Source of the DNA: a virus
Strand: one strand, 5' to 3'
IMG/VR virus record: IMGVR_UViG_3300025301_000144
Coordinates: 1-21,550 of that record
Length of the DNA: 21,550 nucleotides
Shown here: piece by piece, positions 6,519 through 12,885 of the stretch
How the letters are laid out: each line of letters starts with the position of its first letter
Position numbering within the stretch: the first letter of the stretch is position 1
The notes under the pieces: model-generated
Databases searched by the model: none
Told to the model about the DNA's origin: nothing
What the model saw: only the letters and a program-made list of their open reading frames with translations
Made by a program: the position numbers and the translations under genes

Positions 6519-7148
6519 ATTAATGAGTCTATTGTTGTGCACAATTATAGTAGAATAGGTAAGATTAAACATTGTATTGAGAAAAATGTGTAAACATCAC
6601 TTGCTCAATTTATAGGTAACTATGCAATGTTGGGACTGATGAGTGTGGAAAGCGCTCTTATTCGTCATTAATAGTAAGTGGTAATGTTGACAGACCACTA
6701 TAATATAAGTGCTATGGAAACGATGAAATACTAGATAAGTAGTCGGGCCTTTGTCAATTGATATATTAAGACATCAAGAGAGTGCATAAGGGTTGAGCCT
6801 GGAGCTATCCTCTGGTATGATCATAGTAAATGGTGTACCAATAGAACTACGTGTTAGTAACTAAGCTATATACCAACTATAATCATGTTGTCTTATTGGC
6901 CTATTTCAGTAGGGTATAGAACAGTATCTATTTGAAGAGAACTTTAAAGTCTCCTTCGTATATACATTTGTAAGCCAGTCAGCTGTTAAAGTGCGTAACT
7001 CTATATAAGCGTACTGATAGGCCGTTAATTTAGAGAGAGAGTAGTATCTTCAAATGCTAATTAGGTTTTTGGAACATATTTCCCTAATGAGAATCCTTTC
7101 GCTCTCTCTCTTCAATTTTAAATAATAAATATGAAAGAAAGGAATAGC
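6519..7148 (+). ncRNA. Candidate large structured non-coding RNA region
   Basis: About 630 bases lack any frame with a convincing start, in a genome where genes otherwise touch. Paired segments can be traced by eye: AGTGGT (6677-6682) with ACCACT (6694-6699); TAAGACA (6767-6773) with TGTCTTA (6889-6895); 6817-6827 with 6876-6886 (10 of 11 pairs) stacked on 6831-6837 with 6869-6875; GGCCTA (6898-6903) with TAGGCC (7018-7023), continued by CAGTA (6907-6911) with TACTG (7012-7016); and the element at 7032-7111. The helices are nested and not simple terminators. Phages carry large ornate RNAs (ROOL, GOLLD classes) of similar size, but I cannot assign a class. Confidence 0.5.
7032..7111 (+). other. 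Stem-closed leader element before the 114-residue gene
   Basis: AGAGAGAGAG (7032-7041) pairs perfectly with CTCTCTCTCT (7102-7111). Inside, ATTAGG (7060-7065) pairs with CCTAAT (7083-7088). The element ends 37 bases before the chosen start and resembles in layout the elements before several other genes. Confidence 0.45.
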
Positions 7149-7493
7149 ATGGCAAATAAAAAAGCAAAACCTGATACAGTATATGATCCTAGATTAGGAT
7201 ATTATACTAAAGTTGATCTAGATGAGGGAGCTGCAGTATTTACAGGAACACCTAAATCAATAATATTATCTTATTTACATTGGATTAAGACATCTAAGAA
7301 GAATTTAGGTAAATTAACTATAAATGACACAGTTATTACTATTCAAAGCATTAATAATATGCAGGTAAGAGTAAATGAATTGGTTAAGAGATATAATTTA
7401 GGTTATTCAGTTAAACAAAATCGTAAATTAAATAAGATTGCAAAGAAGCATTGGGATAAATTTCACACTAATAACAATATAACTACAACATAG
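7149..7493 (+). CDS. Hypothetical basic protein
   Basis: A 114-residue basic protein. The ATG at 7149 is preferred over the one 18 bases upstream because GAAAGGAA lies just before it, while the upstream ATG has no ribosome binding site. The start of the protein (PDTVYDPRLGYYTK) and the KTSKKNLGKLTIND region look folded. The C-terminal 40 residues are Lys-rich and may bind nucleic acid. It is flanked on both sides by structured non-coding elements. No family recognised. Confidence 0.75.
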   Translation: MANKKAKPDTVYDPRLGYYTKVDLDEGAAVFTGTPKSIILSYLHWIKTSKKNLGKLTINDTVITIQSINNMQVRVNELVKRYNLGYSVKQNRKLNKIAKKHWDKFHTNNNITTT

Positions 7494-7589
7494 GGAATAA
7501 AACAGTCAGAAACGAGGGTGCGTGCTATGACACGAGTGGTGGTGTAGTGGTGTTCGGTGAGATCCCGAAGTGTAGTTTCTGATCCCTTA
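7494..7589 (+). ncRNA. Candidate three-way-junction RNA upstream of the Ubl operon
   Basis: TCAGAAAC (7506-7513) pairs with GTTTCTGA (7575-7582), and flanking AGGGA can extend to TCCCT. Two hairpins sit inside: CGTG (7521-7524) with CACG (7531-7534), and TTCGG (7553-7557) with CCGAA (7565-7569), joined by a GT-rich linker. It could be a cis-acting leader for the following genes or a small RNA. Confidence 0.45.
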
Positions 7590-7607
7590 AAATGAAAGGA
7601 AACAAAT

Positions 7608-7775
7608 ATGTGTAAAGAAGAAGAGGAAACATATGATAAATATGATGATCCATTTTATGTTCCAGATGATCAACCATCTGTAAAAGATTTAGCTAAGTTA
7701 GCATTAAAGTGGGGAGCCAAATTTTCATCAAAAGAATTAAAGTATATTAAAAAATACGGAGATAGTAGTAAATAA
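7608..7775 (+). CDS. Small acidic protein preceding the ubiquitin-like operon
   Basis: A 55-residue frame with AAAGGAAAC just before its ATG. The first half is very acidic (CKEEEETYDKYDDPF) and the second half Lys-rich and helical (KDLAKLALKWGAKFSSKEL). It lies 24 bases before the modifier gene and is probably co-transcribed with it. No family recognised. Because of its location it may belong to the conjugation system, for example as a substrate or adaptor, but that is a guess. Confidence 0.6.
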   Translation: MCKEEEETYDKYDDPFYVPDDQPSVKDLAKLALKWGAKFSSKELKYIKKYGDSSK

Positions 7776-7799
7776 TAACAATAAAGAAAGGGGTATGAT

Positions 7800-8051
7800 A
7801 TGCCTAGAGACGAAGCAATAACAATTAGAGAGTTTAATGGCTCATCATTTGAAGAGACAAGAACTCATGCATCAACAGTTGGTGAATATAGAGAAGAAAA
7901 AGGTCTTGGAGCTGATGTAACTATATCTGTTGATACTGTTAACCAACCTGATACCTTTGAATTAGAAGCAACTGATCCAGCAATGGCTGTAGCTGCTGTT
8001 CGTAGTAATAAAACTGGCGGTAGTGTTGATTTGCTTATAACAATCAAATAG
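7800..8051 (+). CDS. Putative ubiquitin-like (beta-grasp) protein modifier
   Basis: An 83-residue protein proposed to be the modifier that E1 activates and E2 transfers. The residue pattern resembles the ThiS/MoaD/ubiquitin beta-grasp: strands at 6-12 and 16-23, a helix at 26-36, strands at 39-47 and 52-56, then 'DPAMAVAAVRSNKTGG', like the 'DGDEV.IV...GG' end of ThiS. Gly73-Gly74 is followed by nine more residues (SVDLLITIK), which would need removal to expose the reactive glycine; the JAMM protein two genes on could do this. The ATG follows GAAAGGGG. Similarity is weak by eye and much of the assignment rests on the E1, E2 and JAMM neighbours. An alternative is a beta-strand protein whose last strand is that tail. 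Confidence 0.6.
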   Translation: MPRDEAITIREFNGSSFEETRTHASTVGEYREEKGLGADVTISVDTVNQPDTFELEATDPAMAVAAVRSNKTGGSVDLLITIK

Positions 8052-8070
8052 TTTGGTATCGAGGAGAGAC

Positions 8071-8122
8071 ATAGAGAGCCAATAACTGTAGCCAGCAATT
8101 GGTGTTATGTGAGGCTCTCTAT
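8071..8122 (+). other. Hairpin between modifier and E2-like genes
   Basis: ATAGAGAGCC (8071-8080) pairs perfectly with GGCTCTCTAT (8113-8122). The helix continues with ATAAC (8082-8086) and GTTAT (8104-8108), and a small CCA/TGG hairpin sits at the tip. It ends nine bases before the AAAGGAGG site of the E2-like gene and may set relative expression of modifier and E2 by RNA processing. Confidence 0.6.
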
Positions 8123-8145
8123 AAATTTAAAGAAAGGAGGACTAT

Positions 8146-9993
8146 ATGTCTGTAAATGTATTAACTCTTGATGGGTTAACAAATAGAAAATTAAAAACAA
8201 TAGCAGAAAATGTTATTATGGGTCCACAAGCTACTATATTATCACAATTAAATAATATTAATGGTAATCATAATTTAAGTCTAGGAGTGACTAAAACATT
8301 TAGATGGTCTCCTGGTATTTATGATCAAATAAAAGAGAGAATACATCATTATAATGGATTTAATATGAGTAATTCTGGTATGCGTCATTTGTTTAGAAGA
8401 ATCAAAGAAAATAATCGTTATTGGAAAAGAGATTTGGAATCTAAGGTAATAGAATTAGAAGGATCTTTACAAGGTTTAAGAGCTGCAGGTTCTATATGGC
8501 AAGATAATACTGATACAGTTTTTGATATTTTTACATTAATGAAAGAGCAAATACAAGAAACTTATGAATCTATTAATGATGATGTTCAAATTAGTTATGA
8601 TATATTAGAACAAGTAGATGAAGATAACAATATTGCACATAAAGGTTATAGAATAAGATTTATAATTGAATATAACAATATAGATGTTCATATGTGGTCT
8701 TCAACTAAAAGATATTTAGGAGAAGTTCCTACAGGAAGAATAACATTAAATATCCAAATGGATTTAGTTAAAGCATTAAATGTATTGTCATCAAAAAAGA
8801 ATATGTTATTTGACATTGAAACTTTGCCATCTTATTTTACTGGTGAAGGAAGAGCCTTTATAATGAAAGCTTTGTATAATAATGGTGTAGGAATACATCA
8901 TCCTTTTATAGGAAGTCGATTTGCGAGGCTTAATGATAGAATTGATCTTAATAATTTTTATTATCCAGCATATTGTTCGGAAACTGCAAATCAAGGGTGG
9001 CGCAATGTATGTGTAGGAGATATGGGAAGTGATATTGCTTTAAAATGTATAAATTTTAATTTAAATGAATTAAATACTAAATTAAAAGAATGGTTGTCTA
9101 ATTTTATAGTTACTCGTACTCATCCATTAAATCCTTTTAGTCGATGGTTTCATGGATGGCCTAAATGGTTAAAAGATAACAAGGAATTAGATGGTATTAT
9201 GGGACATATTCAAAATTCACGTACTTGTAATAATTCTTTATCTATTGTTGAGTATGCAGAATCAGCCAAACGTAGTGAAGATGAACTTGTTAAGCTTCTT
9301 CGTATGAATGATATACAATTTCGTATTGATTATTGTAATTCTGTTGAGTGTCAATTGAGAGATAATTGTATAACTTACAGTATACATGGTAATCCTGATT
9401 ATACTTATCAACAAGAACAATTGATGGTTGAGTTATCTGTTATACTATTTGCTCCATTAGAACTTGTTCATGAAGCATATTCTAATGAATCTGTTGATAA
9501 TTTACATTCAATTATTAAAGCTGAATCTACATGGGATAGAACAAAGCAAATAAAGCAAATAATAAAATTAGAATCTATATTGTATCCTGATAAGATTTTT
9601 GCAGACGAACTATCATATTTACACAAAACAAGTAAAGATTTATGGTCAGGGCGTGCACTAGAAGATTTAATATTCAGTCTTGAAGAGGCAGTATATAATA
9701 ATAAAGACAAAAAAGATGTTGTTAAAGAAAATAATGATAAATCTATGATTAAAACACTTCAAAATAGAATGGGTATGATTCCAACTATATCCCCTAATCC
9801 TAACGCTAATCAACCACAAGGTGATCGCGAACAAGATCATGTAGAATCAACTTTTTATTCATTAAATAGTGAAGAGTCCGCTGATTTTGAAATACTTTCA
9901 GATCCTGATGATGAAATGCATGATGAAGAATGGGAAGCATATCAAAGAGACATGGATGAAAATCCAGAACCAGATAACTTAGAGGAGGAATAA
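8146..9993 (+). CDS. Large protein with putative E2 (ubiquitin-conjugating-like) domain
   Basis: A 615-residue protein proposed to accept the modifier on a cysteine and pass it to a target. Near the middle it has His252-Pro253-Phe254-Ile255 and then WRNVCVGDMG with Cys289. This resembles the HPN(I)...G(N)(I/V)CL core of E2 enzymes and of bacterial E2-like proteins. The distance between the two (about 33 residues) exceeds that of a eukaryotic E2, implying a loop insertion. Strand-rich residues 165-220 could be the preceding sheet. The first 165 residues are helical; residues 340-520 are helical with Cys397-x4-Cys402-x5-Cys408, a possible metal site; the tail is acidic and disordered. AAAGGAGG precedes the ATG. 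Order (after Ubl, before JAMM and E1) supports the call. Nothing else I know has this whole architecture. Confidence 0.65.
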   Translation: MSVNVLTLDGLTNRKLKTIAENVIMGPQATILSQLNNINGNHNLSLGVTKTFRWSPGIYDQIKERIHHYNGFNMSNSGMRHLFRRIKENNRYWKRDLESKVIELEGSLQGLRAAGSIWQDNTDTVFDIFTLMKEQIQETYESINDDVQISYDILEQVDEDNNIAHKGYRIRFIIEYNNIDVHMWSSTKRYLGEVPTGRITLNIQMDLVKALNVLSSKKNMLFDIETLPSYFTGEGRAFIMKALYNNGVGIHHPFIGSRFARLNDRIDLNNFYYPAYCSETANQGWRNVCVGDMGSDIALKCINFNLNELNTKLKEWLSNFIVTRTHPLNPFSRWFHGWPKWLKDNKELDGIMGHIQNSRTCNNSLSIVEYAESAKRSEDELVKLLRMNDIQFRIDYCNSVECQLRDNCITYSIHGNPDYTYQQEQLMVELSVILFAPLELVHEAYSNESVDNLHSIIKAESTWDRTKQIKQIIKLESILYPDKIFADELSYLHKTSKDLWSGRALEDLIFSLEEAVYNNKDKKDVVKENNDKSMIKTLQNRMGMIPTISPNPNANQPQGDREQDHVESTFYSLNSEESADFEILSDPDDEMHDEEWEAYQRDMDENPEPDNLEEE

Positions 9994-9995
9994 AT

Positions 9996-10919
9996 ATGGA
10001 CGATGCAATATTCTCTATTAAAGAGAAAACATTTGACAAAATACTAAACTATGCACATTGTGCTAAAAATGAATTTAAGTCAGAAATTGGTGGAATGTGT
10101 GTAATATTAAAAGATAATGATGGGAATTATGAATTAATAGATCCAGTAATTTTAAAACAAACAATTAGTGGTGGAAATTGTGATTTAGATAAAGATGAAT
10201 TAGCTGTATATTATACTAAAGTTGATCAGAAATATAATAAATATGATTATACATTCTGTTGGTGGCATAGTCATCATACAATGGGAGCATTTTGGAGTAA
10301 AACTGATACAGATACTATGGAAGAAGCTTCTGATAGTAATATAAGTTATTCTTTAGTAGTCAGCTGGAATGAAGATCCATATGGACATATATTTAGAGTT
10401 TCATATTGGAAGCCAGTTGTATATGCAAAAGATATAAAACTTGAGATTATTCATAAGAGAGAAAAGAAAATTCCTAAATCTATTATGAAAGAAGTTGAAG
10501 AAAAATGTTCCAGCCCAATACCAACTAATTCTAAGTATGCAAATAATTTGATGCTTAAAAATCCTAATACAGGATATTCATATTATAGACGAGGATATCA
10601 AAGTAATTTATTTAATACTAATACTTATAATTTAGATCCCACTGCGACATATGGTGTAATACTTGATTTAGTTGATAAATTAATGAATAAATTAATTAAT
10701 GGTACATTAGTATATCATGATTATGTGGCTGAAATTGATGAAATTAATGAGCAATTAGGAGAAGATAATCCTATTTCCGTTACTAAAGAGGCTAAGGCTA
10801 CTATTGATAGGATATTAATTAATACTGCTAGTGATTATGTTGAGTATGATTTAACAAAAGATGATGATGAAATGGATGATATGGAAGCTATTAATACTAT
10901 AGAAGGGAATTGGCAATGA
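9996..10919 (+). CDS. JAMM/MPN metallopeptidase (deubiquitinase-like)
   Basis: A zinc isopeptidase or peptidase expected to trim the modifier and/or remove it from targets. The N-terminal 140 residues carry the complete JAMM motif: Glu30 (in SEIGGM), then His91-Ser-His93, seven residues, Ser101-x2-Asp104. Residues 150-307 form a C-terminal extension of unknown fold, including a Tyr/Arg-rich patch (GYSYYRRGYQ) and an acidic last 25 residues, perhaps for binding the modifier or E2. The start follows AGGAGGAA and lies two bases after the E2-like stop. Its stop overlaps the E1 start. JAMM domains also occur in phage tail proteins, but those pair with an NlpC domain, absent here. Confidence 0.93.
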   Translation: MDDAIFSIKEKTFDKILNYAHCAKNEFKSEIGGMCVILKDNDGNYELIDPVILKQTISGGNCDLDKDELAVYYTKVDQKYNKYDYTFCWWHSHHTMGAFWSKTDTDTMEEASDSNISYSLVVSWNEDPYGHIFRVSYWKPVVYAKDIKLEIIHKREKKIPKSIMKEVEEKCSSPIPTNSKYANNLMLKNPNTGYSYYRRGYQSNLFNTNTYNLDPTATYGVILDLVDKLMNKLINGTLVYHDYVAEIDEINEQLGEDNPISVTKEAKATIDRILINTASDYVEYDLTKDDDEMDDMEAINTIEGNWQ

Positions 10920-11587
10920 TAATAACTAGATTTAAAGATATAGTAGATAGTATGCATAAATATACATTTCATATACTTGGTTGCGGAGCCATTGGGAGCT
11001 CCGTAGCCACTCAATTAGCTAGAAGTGGAGCTGAAAAGTTTGTATTATATGATATGGATAAAGTAGATGTAGAAAATATAGGGGTATCTCAATATCTTGA
11101 AGAAGATATAGGTAAAGATAAAGTATATGCATTAGCCGAGCAATTAAAATCTATTAATTTATCTACAAATATAACAACATGTTATGGGGAGTTTAGCTAT
11201 GATTTATGGAGTCCTGATCTTCAAAAGAAAGATATAGTTATATTAGGATTTGATTCAATGTCTGCAAGGTTAGAAGCTGTAAGAATAGTATGTAATGATG
11301 CAAGCTTTAAACCTCTATTTATAATAGATGGTAGAATGGGAGCTGAACATTATCAACAATATACAATAAAGAACCCAACAGTTAGAGAATATAAAGGCAC
11401 TTGGTATAGTGATGAAGAAGGTTCTACAGAGCCTTGCAATGCTAAAGCTACCAGTTATTGTTCTAATATGAGTGGAAGTTTTATAGTTAACACTATAAGA
11501 AAATTGATTACTAATCAACCATATCATAAAAAATTGAACTTTCATTTTCCAACCATGAATTTGGATAAAAGTAAAATGATAGTTTAA
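10916..11587 (+). CDS. ThiF/E1-like modifier-activating enzyme
   Basis: An adenylating enzyme expected to use ATP to activate the modifier's C-terminal glycine. The Rossmann site is GCGAIG (Gly22-Gly27), followed by Asp46-x-Asp48...Asn54 and Gln59, Lys69 after DIGKD, and Asp113 with Arg118 (GFDSMSAR). Cys174 in 'EPCNAKATSYC' is the best candidate for a thioester cysteine. The arginine of the usual NLxRQ element is replaced (GVSQ). No CxxC zinc pairs and no C-terminal ubiquitin-fold domain are present, so it is a minimal form of 223 residues. The ATG at 10916 is preferred to TTG at 10910 because it forms an ATGA overlap with the JAMM gene and AGAAGGGA is well spaced. Confidence 0.92.
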   Translation: MIITRFKDIVDSMHKYTFHILGCGAIGSSVATQLARSGAEKFVLYDMDKVDVENIGVSQYLEEDIGKDKVYALAEQLKSINLSTNITTCYGEFSYDLWSPDLQKKDIVILGFDSMSARLEAVRIVCNDASFKPLFIIDGRMGAEHYQQYTIKNPTVREYKGTWYSDEEGSTEPCNAKATSYCSNMSGSFIVNTIRKLITNQPYHKKLNFHFPTMNLDKSKMIV

Positions 11588-11598
11588 TGACATGTCAT
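11587..11598. repeat. 12-bp perfect palindrome at the E1 stop codon
   Basis: ATGACATGTCAT is its own reverse complement and begins on the last base of the E1 stop. Too short to form a stable RNA hairpin, it is more like a protein binding site. Its position at the operon end is the only clue. Confidence 0.5.
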
Positions 11599-11605
11599 AT
11601 AGAGT

Positions 11606-11638
11606 GAGGGGTTTTTCTTGGACATGGTTAAGCCCCTC
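11606..11638 (+). terminator. Strong hairpin after the ubiquitin-like operon
   Basis: GAGGGGTTT (11606-11614) pairs with AAGCCCCTC (11630-11638), nine pairs with one G-T wobble, 19 bases after the E1 stop. It is followed by TCCTCCTAAATTT and lacks a long T-run. It is likely the operon's terminator or an RNA-stabilising 3' end. Confidence 0.55.
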
Positions 11639-11654
11639 TCCTCCTAAATTTGGC

Positions 11655-11715
11655 TGGCATACCCAAAGCAAGAGTTTAGCTTAATCTGATAGAGAACCGA
11701 TGCAATTGTATGCCA
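11655..11715 (+). other. Stem-closed structured element
   Basis: TGGCATAC (11655-11662) pairs perfectly with GTATGCCA (11708-11715), and outer AAATTT blocks can extend the stem. An inner AAGC/GCTT hairpin and the motif TAGAGAACCG (11690-11699), shared with 6148-6157, lie inside. Possibly a small RNA or leader related to the 6136-6213 element. Confidence 0.4.
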
Positions 11716-11764
11716 AAAATTTATATAAAAAAAGCTTGGTGAATTTAAATAAGTTACGTAAATT

Positions 11765-12060
11765 CTAATCCAATATTCAATAAAATGCCCTGTACGACGG
11801 GGTAATATGTGAATCTATATGGATGTAAACATTGATTTTTGATAGTGACTAAGATATTAATATATATATTAACTAATTTTTTTTAAACCTTGAGTTTTCC
11901 TATCTAGAAAGCTATGATTTGTTTATGAAAATTTTAAGTGCACAATATATTAACAATTAAGGGATCTATGTGTATTCATACGAGAATTAACAAGTTAACA
12001 TCTAGCCGTTAAAAGCGGGATATAGTTATACGAACGCTATATGAAATAGTCCGAGAGGAT
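11765..12060 (+). ncRNA. Group I intron-like core (tentative)
   Basis: GACTA (11847-11851) and a distant ATAGTCC (12046-12052) can form the five-pair P7 helix, and 'GAAATAGTCC' resembles the conserved 3' core sequence of group I introns. Directly before it ATATAG (12020-12025) pairs with CTATAT (12037-12042), in the place of P8. GATATT after GACTA can pair with AATATT near 11772, in the place of P3, followed by an A-rich joining segment. P4-P6 are not convincing and no interrupted gene is visible, so this could be a degenerate intron, another ribozyme, or coincidence. Confidence 0.25.
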
Positions 12061-12120
12061 CAACGAATATGGCTACAAGTCACAGGGCATTATATTCAAA
12101 CAATAACGTAGGAGGGAAGT

Positions 12121-12885
12121 ATGAAAACTTTATATTTTGATTTAGAGCATGGAAGTAAAACTTTAGGTTCTAAAGATGCAATAAAGACAATGTTTGGCTA
12201 TCCTGTATTACATCCTTATACTTGGGATCAATTTCTCAAGATTATAGGTGGTATATACAAACAAGACAAAGTAGTAGTCACGCAAAAAATAGGAGACTTA
12301 GAAGTATCTCATGAAGATCAACAAGTCACCTTAAAAAATGGTACTATAGTTGACGCATTAGTAGTTGACACAGTATCAGAACTCTGTAAAAAATACCAAA
12401 GAAGTTTATGTGATAAAAATGGTGTCATGAAGCTTCAAGATTGGGGGAGGCTGAAAAACAAAATCGATACAGCCTTAGAGTTTATAACTAGGATACCAGG
12501 TATAGTTATCTGTACCTCTCATTCAAAAATGAGCACAATGGACGATGGAACAACTAAAATACAACCATATATAGATGGATCTAGTAAAGAAGACTTATCT
12601 AAATGGTTTGATTTTGTGTTCTACTCAAAAACTATTATCAATCCTAGTGGAAAGAGGGAATATATTTGGGTAACTGAAAGAAGTGAAATGTACAACGATG
12701 CTAAAGATCGAACAGGACTTCTAGATGCTCAAATACCTCAAGACTATCAATTGGTAATTGATGCTGCTAACAATAAAGGATTTGAAGGTGCTAAAATACT
12801 TATCATCGGATCTCCTGGTAGTGGTAAAACATATAGTCTACAAACTCTAAATAAGGAGGTGTCGAATGCGAACACTAACGATTAA
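12121..12885 (+). CDS. Sak4/AAA_24-type RecA-fold ATPase, apparently circularly permuted
   Basis: This 254-residue protein resembles phage nucleotide-binding ATPases of the Sak4/AAA_24 type, which work with phage SSB proteins in recombination. In those proteins Walker A is N-terminal. Here the protein starts with the segment that normally follows Walker A (TLYFDLEHGSKTLG), continues with Walker B (DALVVDTVSEL, Asp83), 'LQDWGRL', and the usual C-terminal 'IPQDYQLVIDAANNKGF', and only then has Walker A, GSPGSGKT (Gly230-Thr237), 17 residues before the end. The start is firm: GGAGGG precedes the ATG and an in-frame stop lies at 12109-12111. The end overlaps the SSB-like gene. Sequence order is plain; the permutation interpretation rests on recalled family order. 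Confidence 0.8.
   Translation: MKTLYFDLEHGSKTLGSKDAIKTMFGYPVLHPYTWDQFLKIIGGIYKQDKVVVTQKIGDLEVSHEDQQVTLKNGTIVDALVVDTVSELCKKYQRSLCDKNGVMKLQDWGRLKNKIDTALEFITRIPGIVICTSHSKMSTMDDGTTKIQPYIDGSSKEDLSKWFDFVFYSKTIINPSGKREYIWVTERSEMYNDAKDRTGLLDAQIPQDYQLVIDAANNKGFEGAKILIIGSPGSGKTYSLQTLNKEVSNANTND

Larger units (their letters stand above)
11588..12120 (+). other. 533-base non-coding interval after the E1 gene
   Basis: No convincing plus-strand gene lies here. A 118-residue minus-strand frame that covers the left end overlaps the E1 gene and is treated as a shadow. The interval contains a palindrome, a strong GC hairpin, a stem-closed element and a segment with group I intron-like sequences, each listed separately. 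GGAGGG at its end is the ribosome site of the next gene. Confidence 0.6.

Noticed and set aside
6636-6674. CTGATGA followed by a stem, as in a hammerhead ribozyme core
   Set aside because: The required GAAA after stem II and a cleavable triplet in a matching third stem are missing. The sequence folds better as an ordinary hairpin.
6519-7148. tRNA genes in the non-coding stretch
   Set aside because: No GGTTCRANYCC T-arm with matching acceptor and anticodon stems was found.
9996-10919. Phage tail-tip JAB peptidase (lambda K-like)
   Set aside because: No NlpC/P60 domain and no tail genes nearby. The neighbours are E2-like and E1.
7800-11587. Type II CBASS defence operon
   Set aside because: E2, E1 and JAMM occur in CBASS, but no CD-NTase or effector gene is present, and a separate small modifier gene is.
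7800-11587. Bil (BilABCD) antiphage operon
   Set aside because: The gene content is similar, but the JAMM gene precedes E1 here, the E2-like protein is far larger, and the genes sit inside a phage early region. A relationship is possible but identity is not supported.
11315-11671. 118-residue frame on the minus strand
   Set aside because: It overlaps the E1 gene extensively, has no ribosome binding site and runs against the operon. Treated as a shadow.
12121-12885. Permuted intron-exon arrangement explaining the rotated ATPase gene
   Set aside because: Group I-like sequence lies only upstream. No intron half is visible after the Walker A segment, where the SSB-like gene starts at once.
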